Below are positions 37,650 to 47,068 of a stretch of DNA of 64,000 nucleotides, piece after piece. The stretch comes from Laetiporus sulphureus 93-53. Lineage: Eukaryota > Basidiomycota > Agaricomycetes > Polyporales > Laetiporaceae. The position numbers and the translations under genes are program-made. The notes under the pieces are model-generated. The model was not told the origin of the DNA. It searched no databases and saw only the letters and a program-made list of their open reading frames with translations. The stretch's first letter is position 1; each line of letters starts with the position of its first letter. Location of the stretch: assembly GCF_001632365.1 (NCBI RefSeq), contig NW_024468526.1, positions 166,882 to 230,881 on the forward strand, read 5' to 3'.

Positions 37650-38469
37650 GTAAACAAATTGAGTTGCTTGAAATGGCAGGTCCTTCGCTTAGCGCTCAGC
37701 CACAGCGAGCTTACTGGCCGAGTCTCTATCTATATCATTTTTTTACTTGGTTCAACCTTCAGCTTCAAGTATCGCGATACATACTTTCAGATTCTCGAAA
37801 ACACCGAAGGCTTATAGTATGGCACCTTTGATCAAGCGCTTGCGCTATTGCGTGAGCTCCGAGATTTCTGGACCTGGCAATTGGAGCACAAATTAAGACA
37901 GATGGGCGCAACTTGGTGAATCATACAGGCAAAAACCATCCCTGGTTCTTCTCGGTAGCTTTGGAGAACTGACATGTTCGTCATATTTAGCCTCCACTGC
38001 GGCCCCTTTTGCCGAAAGTCATGTAGAGTGCATTCACGCATGAATTTTGTCGACGGACGTAGTCCAGCCGCGTGAGCATGCTTCCACGGGCCAGACATCT
38101 GAGCCCGGAATTGTTGAGCATTCAGGCCTCAGGCTGCAAGCCGCGCTTCATCAGCGATCCATCGTGGTCGAAGAAGCACTCGACCTTCTGTTTGGACCTG
38201 GATCAGAGGCTCATACCGTCTATCGTTTCACTGCGGGTCTACCCATCGAATTGACACGACTGACATTGATTTGGTTGATCAGCGAGGATTAGTCTTGCTG
38301 GAAGGTCATTTGCAATTAATAGACGTCCAGTCACGAGTGGCACGAATTTCATGCTGAATGGTCGGTCTGTGGCGGAAGGAACATGATTGGGACACATATA
38401 CAATTTACGATTGATCCTTCATTCGTCCGTAAGCTTAACATGTCATCCAGTACGGAGCGGCGTGCCATT
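37650..38469. other. Second promoter-like copy and unrecognised gene remnant
   Basis: Positions 37655-37745 repeat the end of the promoter-like segment at 35127-35245. Positions 37815-38330 match the reverse complement of about 1119-1620, including a possible start ATGGCACCTTTGATCAAGCG and the AALHQR...VVEEALDLLFG stretch. Stops and indels interrupt both copies, so I call it a remnant of one ancestral gene of unknown function. Confidence 0.5.
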
Positions 38470-40102
38470 CTATGCGAAGCTCGACGACTCGGTCACCACG
38501 TTGTCAAGCTCACCCACTGAGCCCTCCATGACCTCCTCTTCATGAGCAAAAGCCAGATCCTGTGGCGCGTGAGAGAACGTCCCTTCGCTCTCGAGTGCAG
38601 CTGCGGAGGCTTCGCGCAGGTCGAGTGCTAGCCGAGACAGTAACACCGAAGTGAGACTATCGCGTGTGCTCAGTCCGAGCTGCTTCTAGTATAATCGAGG
38701 CGCCACTCACATTGCTGTCCAACTCTGCCAGATATCGATGAACTGTACGAGAAAAAAGAGTCCATAACTTGACATAAAGATGGCAAATGCATCCCATACC
38801 TCAATCATGCGACCTGTTGCAATCCCGATGACGTTGATGACACAGAGGAATCTGAGCACCAGCGACATGAGCTTACATTGGCTTCTCAAATGCTGCTACG
38901 TACGCAAAGCATATCGTGGCTGAATGAACACAACGGCATGTGCATTAGCAGGACACAACGGCCCGGTATATCTGCAGACACGTACTATCCCTCAACAATA
39001 TATCCTGCAAGGATGGCCCAAGGGGTGATTTGATGAATCCTGAATCTGTCTTCCGAGCGGTTTTCATGCATGTCAACGTCAATACCAAGCCATCAGACAC
39101 GAGCGAGGCAGCTCTTGCAGAGATCATCACTGTAGCGAACACGATTGGGGAATGCAATTCAGACGTTCGTCAGAATGTCACACGCACAACTGAGCACACG
39201 TTAGAATAATCAACATCAACTGTAAAGGTTACGAGCACACACGTTTCATAGGACGAATAGCTGCCTATGATGCTAAAGGTACACGCTTGAAAACCCATGA
39301 CCACATAAAGTTCTGGCGACGTTACCACGAAAATATACTGCATAGAGACATTGATGTTAGCTGAGCATAAATGCAAGCATTTGACAGGTCTCACGATGGA
39401 GATGACTGGATTTATCATTCCAGACAAGAGAACTAGCCCGAACATCCATTTGTTGCAACCGAATATGGCATATACCCGTAATGCCGCAAAAACTGTCCAA
39501 ATTATGAAATTCTTCTTCATGTACCAGTCGCAAAACAAACGTACTTGTAGCACTGACCAGAACAATTATATCTAATACCATTTGCACACGCAAGACGATG
39601 CCGCAGCTGAAAAAGGGACCGATGGAAAGCGTGAGCCGGGCGCAGTGATATACCAATGATTGACATCTGCTCACGTCTGTGGGGTGAGTCAGTCAAACAT
39701 CACATGCATGGAAGCACCGAATGCCTATGTAAACTTACATAAATAGTTTGCCAACTTGTCCATGCAATCCGAGTAAGCAATACGATGATTGTATTGGATA
39801 GCGCGGCATATCTGGACGCGTAATATAGTGAAGTTGCAAGTGAGAGGTCGGCCTTCCATATGAATTTGATTTCACGATCCAATGTCAGGATGTAGTCGTA
39901 GCAACATAGCACTGCATTGCGTCAAGTATGGGCATGCCAACGAAAGTGTGATGAGAACAGCAAGACGAACGTACCTGTCACCGAAAAAAAGAAATAATTC
40001 TCAAAAATCAGAAACACCTGCACATAACTGCGTCACCATCAGCGTGGCCCGCTATAGACTATAATGAGTCTCATACAGAAGTCCAGGATCTTTTGATGAC
40101 AT
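38470..40102 (-). CDS. DUF6533-family multi-pass membrane protein
   Basis: Exons in transcript order: 40102-40077, 40027-39975, 39911-39725, 39666-39545, 39492-39395, 39337-39243, 39113-38986, 38919-38904, 38851-38800, 38742-38711 and 38656-38470. This gives 331 aa with every phase closed. The hallmark VLCCYDYILTLDREIKFIW lies near residue 27. Later blocks are IIVLVSAT, ALRVYAIFGCNKW, LVSDGLVLTLTCMKT, the microexon TTICFA and VLLSRLALDLREA, then an acidic tail ending ESSSFA. Intron 3 (39724-39667) would use a GC donor; the broken tandem copy has GT there. Two stop-like triplets near the start lie inside the 49-nt intron 1. Function is unknown. The GC intron and the weak acceptor before exon 7 leave some doubt that it is fully functional. 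Confidence 0.75.
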
Positions 40103-41379
40103 GTTGAAGAAGAGGAGAGGCCACTAGCCTGCGGTGGTTGGTGATTCCTCGGCACAGCTGAAGGAGCCTGGATTGAGGTCGGGCGAGCAGTGAAAACGAC
40201 GAGGACTGTGACAACGAAGAGGGAATAAGCAGGAGCCAGCTCTGGGGAATTAGAGCTACACAGCTGAACTATATACCTGCGGAGACAGCTGATGCATCGA
40301 TGAGCCAGTGTCGAGGAACAGATCTCCCACGGTGCTGTAACTATCGAGCAGCTAGAGAAGGCTCTGTCTGCATCAGAGCCTCCTAAGGCTATTAGCGCAT
40401 TGAACAGTCTATTTTCGAGTATGGAATGCTCGTAAGTTGAACGCCACATTGGACCTATGATGACCAACCGAGGCGCGGTACTACCGAATGCATCACGGTT
40501 GCACATCTGAGAAAGAGCGTCAAACAGAAATATCGTTACACCTGACTACTCGTCGGACTTATCATGATTTCTGCATTGATGCTGACTGGGATCTGCGTAC
40601 CCGACCTAGGCAGTTTTGAAAGCTTGGCTGATGAGGCACTGGTAATAAACGTAGTACCGACTACCCGCGTGTCCCTTCGGATAGGGCATTATCGATACAG
40701 ATTGCAATCTACGACTTCACTGCGCACGGTTTACTATCAAGACACTATAGGACTCTTACGGTTATCCTTCAACGTCAAGCACTGGACTGAAATCGCCGAA
40801 ACCGCGAGCTAGCGACAACCAACTTAGATAATCAGCATAAGACTTGACGGCGAAGAATCGTAGCACACACTTCCAGAATCCAGATGAGTTGACGTGGCAT
40901 GAGCCGGAAGTCCGCGGAGAGCGCTAGTCACTCACTGCAGTGTGGTCTCGTATCCAGAAAAGGGCCTGTCTGGATACGAGATCAGGCAGCGGAGGCTGTG
41001 GCGCCAACAAAGAAGATGAGCCGGATGATGCTGTACCCCCTTTATGCTGCCACAGTAACGTTAATGAACACAGAACAATGATAGATTGTGGACTTGGCTG
41101 CGCTGTGCGTTTCATCATCCACCCTCCCGCGCCCTCTTTCCCGCGTTGAAGACTGTCTTTGATGCTCATCAACTTCTTGAATCTTAGGAGACTTTTATTC
41201 GTAGCGTACTCGCGAGCTCAAAGATTTCTATACTTGACGAATGAGAAAATGAAGATGGTTGGAACATTTTCCGTGGAGCTATACAGGCAAGGGCCGCTCC
41301 CTCTTGGGTGGAATGAACATGTTTGGGACATCCATGCAGTCTGCAGTTGATGCTTTCCTCTTTCATTTGATCGAACCCG
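40103..41379. other. Spacer between tandem DUF6533 copies
   Basis: Positions 40240-40430 match 43320-43440, so the tandem duplication includes upstream flank. A plus-strand frame at 40564-40812 is not recognisable. The last part, about 41340-41379, is the duplicated 3' flank. No gene is supported. Confidence 0.5.
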
Positions 41380-43028
41380 TCACTTGGTACTGAGTGGTGC
41401 GACATTCTGTGCGAAGCTCGACGATTCGGTCACCATGCTTTCATGCTCACCCATCGAGGTCTCTATAACATCCTCTTCATGGGCAAAATCTAGATCACAT
41501 GGCGCGTGAGAGACTGTCCCTTCGCTCTCGAGCCCAGCTGCAGAGGCTTCGCGGAGGTCAAGCGCTAGCCGAGACAGTAACACCGAAGTGAGACTATCAG
41601 TGCGTGTGCTCAGTCCGAGGTGCTTGTAATATAATCGAGGCGCCACTCACATTGCTGCCCAAGTCTGCCAGATATCGATTGAACTAGACAAAAAAAGAGA
41701 TCATAATTTGACATACAGACATTAAGTGCGTCCCATACCTCGGTCAAGCAACCCGTCGCAATCCCAATGACGTTGATTAGACGTTGATGACACAGAGAAA
41801 TCTGAGCACCGGCGACATGAGCTTACATTTGCTTCTCAAATGCTACTACGTACGCGAAGCATAGCGTGGCTGAAGGAACACAACGGCATGTGCATTAGCA
41901 GTATACAACGGCGGATATCTGCAGAGACGTACCGTCCCTCAACAATATATACCGCAAGGATGACCCAAGGGGCAATTTTATGAATCTTCAGTCTCCCTTC
42001 CAAACGGTTTTCATGCATGTCCATTGTCAACGTTAAGACCAAACCATCAGACACGAGTGAGGCGGCTGTTGCAGCCATCATCACTGTAGCGTATACGATT
42101 AAGATATGCGATTCAGATGTTCGTGAGAATGTCATGCGCACAACTAAGCGCATGTTAGAATAATCAATATCGACTGTAAAGATTGCGGGCACACACCTTT
42201 CAAATAATGTATAATTGCCGACAATCTGAAAGGCACACGCTTAGAAATGCATGACCGCACGAGGGGCTGGCTTCGATAGCACGAAGATATACTATAGAGC
42301 CATTTTAATTAGCTGAGCATAAAATGCAAGCATTCGACACGTTTACACGGAGATGACTAGAGCGATCATTGCGGACAAGAGAACCAAGCCGAATAGCCAT
42401 TTGTTGCAAGGAAGATGCTATATACCCGTAATGCCGCAAAAACTGTCCGAGTTGTGAAATCCCTCTTCATGCGCCAATCGCAAATATACATACTTGTAGC
42501 ACTGACCAGAACAATTATATCTAATACCATTTGCACATGCAAGCCGCAGCTGAAGAGGGGACCGATGGGAAGCGCGAGCCGGGCGCGGTAATGTACCAAT
42601 GATTGGCATCTGCTCACGTTCGGTCAGCCATAACATGCATGAAAGAACCGAATACCTCCGGAAACTCACCGAAATAGATTGCCAACTTGTCCATGCAATC
42701 TGAGTAAGCAATATCATGATTGTATTGAATAGCGCGGTATATCTGAAAGCGTAGTAAAGTGAAGTTGCAAACGAGAGGTCGGCCTTCCATATAAACTTGA
42801 TTTCACGGTCCCATGTCAGGATGTAGTCGTAGCAACGTAGCACTGCAATACGTCAAATATGAGCAAGCCAACGAAAGTATGATAGAAACAGCAAGACGAG
42901 CGTACCGGTCACCGAAAAAACAGTTCTTGAAGAACAGATATACCTCCACAGAACTGCACAACCATGGCCGCGGCCGGCTATAGACTATGGTGAGTCTCCT
43001 ACAGAAGCGCAGTTTCTTCTGGTGACAT
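41380..43028 (-). pseudogene. DUF6533-family gene, tandem copy with frameshifts
   Basis: Collinear with the intact gene at 38470-40102, from the start (MSPEETALL at 43028) to the last exon (stop 41380-41382). The hallmark reads VLRCYDYILTWDREIKFIW. Disabling changes relative to the intact copy are a 5-nt deletion in exon 2, a 1-nt deletion in the exon encoding ALRVYSIF, and a 4-nt insertion (ATGG) in the exon encoding SDGLVLTLT. The exon-2 change alone could be rescued by another acceptor; the later two cannot. The last exon stays open and ends APLSTK, beyond the intact copy's stop. Its third intron has a normal GT donor. Confidence 0.8.
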
Positions 43029-43862
43029 GTCTAAGAAGGTAGTAGTTGATTCCTCGGCACAGCTGAAGGAACCTGGATAAAATCGGGGGAGAAGTGAGAA
43101 CGACGAGGACTGCGACCACGACTCAGACAGCGGGAGCCAACACTTGGGGGGAGTGAGGGAGGGAGGTAGAAGCACGAAGCTAAAGACAAGCTGGCGAAAG
43201 CGGTCACGCCATGGAGGAATCATGGCAGCTGCAGCTCGGTAAAGCTGTATATGTATGGGGAGTGCTCAGGTGCTATGCCAGTAGTGCCAAAATTGTATTC
43301 CGTGTCGGGTTTGAAGGCGGCCAGATATTAAAGTATGTACCTGCAGAGACAGCTGATGAGCTGTCGAGGGACAGATCTCCTACAGATCTCCCATCGGATG
43401 CTGTGGCTACCGAGCAGGCTCTGTCTGCATCAGAGCCGCCCTAAAGCCATAGAACCAAGCGACCTATCGGCGAAGTTGTTCTCTAATGCTGTGCTTAACT
43501 AGATTTAATCGCTTAATGCTGTGCAGCAGCGACCAGGTCCACAGCATGTCGACAATGCCACAAGGCGGGATCCGAGCCAATACCGAGTTTTCTTACTAGA
43601 TTGGCGCAGAAGTATGGACTGGCAGGCTATCTTATTAGTAAGTGTCGTTATACTGGTAGAACAAACAGTTGTTGGCTTCAGCGTGGGCTCGGGGGTACCG
43701 GGTGCGAGCAATGTGCGGTGGCACCGCCTGGGAACTAGAGGAGTTCCAGTTCCCACCGCCACCACTTCGAATTCCTCATGAACGGCGCAGACGATTGCCG
43801 CGCACATAGATGCTTCACGTCTTTAATATTCTGCTGCAATCTGCATCTAACAGCAAACGTCC
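43029..43862. other. Duplicated flank and intergenic sequence before amidase
   Basis: A plus-strand frame at 43211-43444 (ending LSASEPP) has a matching but interrupted counterpart at 40240-40430, so it may be the 3' end of an older gene caught in the duplication. A frame at 43521-43781 is not recognisable. The amidase promoter should lie in the last few hundred bases. Confidence 0.4.
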
Positions 43863-46431
43863 ATGTGGCCCTTCGTTCGCGGTGAAACACTAGTAATACC
43901 GGATTACAAGCGACCACAGCAGGCTGCTCTTCTCTCCGCTGCAGAACAAAGTACAACAGCGTCCCAAGAGCACGGTTGTGATGCATTCTTGCAGGCCTCC
44001 GGTGAGTCCAGGTCATCCTCAATTTGCTAAATCAGGCCTTTCTTAATGATACGTACGAGAGTAGCAAGGGAAATCGTCCATCATATCGAGCAAGGCGAGT
44101 GGACGGCATCGCAAGTCCTTGATGCCTACATAGCGCGTTCATTAATAGCCCAACGGATGACACACTGCTTGACTGAAGGTAAGTATGTGTGATGTGCGAG
44201 TAGCGGGCGATGTGACTGCGACGTCGCACTAGTCATGTTTGAGCAAGCCCGAGCGGATGCATTGGCTCTTGACAAGGAGTTCGCCATATCGAAGACGCTG
44301 AAAGGGCCGTTACATGGCGTTCCGGTTAGCTTTAAGGATTTGTGTGAGACAGTCCACCACATGATGTACAGCCGATTACGCTCATCAGCAGCATGGCCTT
44401 TGTTGCCCGTACAGACAACGTCAAGGACATTGACTCCACGATGGGATATACGTCCTATGCTGACAAGCCGCAAGCAGAAGATGCCAGCGTGAGTGAACGC
44501 GGCCCTTTCCTGGCGCACATCTTCTGCTTCAGAACTGCTCTGTGCGAAAAGAGCTCAACGGAACTTTAGCCAGTGGAGGCCATACGCGCCGCAGGAGGAA
44601 TTCCCTTCGTCAAGACAAATCTGACACAGGGCTTGATGTCCTACGAGACCGTGAATCCCCTCTGGGGCCGCACCGTCAGCCCTCACGATGCACACTTCAG
44701 CTCTGGAGGTAGCTCTGGCGGTGAGGGTGCACTGCTTGCGATGGATGGCAGTGCGTTAGGATGGGGCACTGACATCGGTGGCTCGCTCAGGTACGTATCA
44801 AGCTTTGTGAAGCGTACTGCATTCATGAAAGCGACTGACTTATGCGATGTCGGTGCTCCGGCTAGAATACCCGCGGCGTACTGTGGCATTTATGCATTCA
44901 CACCTAGTCCGGGACGGATCTCCAGGGCAGGCATTACACGTCTGTGTTTAAGCCTGCTCACGAATCGGCTTTCCTGATCGTGATGCATCTAGAAACCGTA
45001 CCTGGATTCTTGGTGTTCCTGACGTCTTGGGCCCCATAGCTCGGTAGGTAGTCCGATCTCACTTAGTTTACCTAGACGAAGGCTGAATCTCCCGTCTCAG
45101 CTCGATAGACGACCTAGAGCTGGCCTGCCGGGTGGCATTTGGACAAGATATGGACATCAATGACTATGTGCATGCCCCAGTGCCATTCAAGGATACACAG
45201 CTCGCAGAAGGGAAACTGCGATTCGGATACTACGTGGACGGTATGCCTGTCTGATGGAGACGGACGTCAGCTGACTCCTTGCATTCTCCAATAGATCATT
45301 TTGTGAAGGCCTCCCCAGCTTGTGAAAGAGCTGTGCTGGAAACTGTAGAGGCACTGCGCCGAGAAGAGCATGAATGCGTCAAGATCACGATACCGCAGCG
45401 TATGTCCATGAGCCGTTTCGGTCGCGAGCACAAATTCACAATAGGAAGCACAGCTTCGAAAGCATTGGAACTATTCGTGGAGCTCACGTCTGCTGATGGC
45501 TTCCAGACTCTGGCAGAGCCTAACGGCTCTGATCCGCTCGTGCATCTTTAGCAGCCATTGCTCGCACCGCTGATACTCACGCTCAATCAGGAACCTGAGC
45601 TCTACCTCATTCTGCTGGCCCCGAAGTCATTTGGTCGGATGCTCTTCCACCGTGTTATAGAGTGCAACTTGACGGTTGACCTTGCTCGCTGATCAGGTTG
45701 GTTGCGATCGCTAGCAGCATGGGCAACTAGACAGTTCCTCCGAGACGAGATCTACGCCAAAATCATCATGGCATCGCGGAAGAAGTCCGTTCGCGAATAC
45801 TGGCGAATTAGTGCGGAGCGAGACGCGTACGCCAGGTTGTTCTACAAAGAGGTGAGTGCTATACTCTCCTAGATAGAGTTGTCGTTCAGCGCACCGTATG
45901 AGAGCTCACCTCCTGGTGCGTAGATATGGGACAAGCATGGTCTAGACGGTATCATTGCTCCCGTGCATGCACTACCTCGGCTTCCTCATCAGTACGTGCT
46001 ATTGTTATCATCCATGTATGCGGCGTGTCTTGACTGATGAACCTAACTGCGTGTTCTATAGTGCAACTCAACGTATCGTTCCCCTATCGGGAGCGACCGC
46101 ACTATACAACATCGTGCAGTGTCCGGCTGGAGCTCTCCCTGTCACTCATGTGGACGCTGCTCGAGACCAGCTCACAGCAGGGTGGACCGACCACCTGAGA
46201 AAACGAACGGCTGAAGGCCGGGGCTCGCCCTTTCTCGAAGGCTTTCTCTATGGGAAGGGAGGCTGTTACGACGTTGAGAAAATGGCCGGTCTCCCGGTTG
46301 GGATTCAGATTGCAGGTAGGAAGCTCGAGGATGAGAAGGTGCTTGCGATGATGAGAATTGTTGATAAGGCGCTGGGCCCGAGGGGCTTTGGGCCAGGAAG
46401 TTGGAGTGGGCAGCGCGGTTCGACGGGCTGA
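43863..46431 (+). CDS. Amidase-signature family hydrolase
   Basis: Fourteen exons: 43863..44001, 44065..44178, 44233..44341, 44389..44488, 44570..44790, 44866..44943, 44993..45043, 45101..45240, 45295..45399, 45445..45539, 45591..45651, 45697..45851, 45924..45991 and 46062..46431, giving 601 aa. It hydrolyses a carboxylic amide; the substrate is not predictable. The Ser-cisSer-Lys triad is intact: Lys119 (GVPVSFKD), Ser202 (GGSSGGE) and Ser226 (GTDIGGSLR). The 24-residue spacing between the serines equals that of fatty-acid amide hydrolase (Ser217/Ser241). The C-terminal half keeps the family blocks (KMAGLPVGIQIAG, DEKVLAMM). The in-frame TAG at 45549 lies inside a 51-nt GT-AG intron; splicing it restores SDPLEPELYL. 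No signal peptide is visible. Confidence 0.88.
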
Positions 46432-47068
46432 TGGCGGCATGTTTGTGTTCTTTTATACGTTGACCGACGTTGTTCGGTGCCGAGTGATACACTCTTTTCC
46501 TCCTTAGCTTGAATGTTGCTGTATACGACGGTGATGCCTTACACGTGCCCTTTGATTGGCGGTTGACGTATGCAGTAGCGTTATGATTACCCTTTGACAC
46601 TGACATTGTCCGTTCTGCCAGGACAGCGAGCATGAGTGTTTTCATCTCTGAGTGACTGGATCGTTCGAGCGTAAAGCCTGAGACGGATAGTGAAATCGCA
46701 ACACGCAAGCCACGCGGTGATCTGGGCTCCGGAAATGCATGTGTGGAACCTGCAATGGCCCGGTGTCTACAAGCGATTATGCCTCGATCTTAGGTCCAGA
46801 CCTTGACTTGATTACGAGCTCCACCCTGAAGTGCTCGGCACGGACGAACGCGTATTGGTTCCAGAAAGCGCTCATGCATTACACCACGACGTCATCGCCT
46901 TTGCCGTGGCCTCGCGAGCGTTCTCGAACAAACCCGAGGGAGCGCAACGTCGAATTCGCCCGAACACTCCCGCTCCCGTTTGCGCATATATGCATCAACA
47001 CCAAACCAACTTTGCGAATTTACTGCACACTTCACATCCGTACTCGCCGATAATCTAGCCAACTGACA
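46432..47068. other. Intergenic, promoter of the BAG-domain gene
   Basis: Both flanking genes are on the plus strand, so this holds the amidase 3' region and the BAG promoter. I found no clear TATA element and no gene. Short frames at 46739-47058 have no protein features. Confidence 0.5.

Noticed and set aside
40030..40075. In-frame stops near the start of the 38470-40102 DUF6533 gene
   Set aside because: They lie in a 49-nt intron with donor GTATGA and acceptor CGCAG. Splicing joins the first nine codons to YVQVFLIFENY in frame.
45549..45551. Nonsense mutation in the amidase
   Set aside because: The TAG falls inside a 51-nt GT-AG intron that is in phase and restores family sequence.
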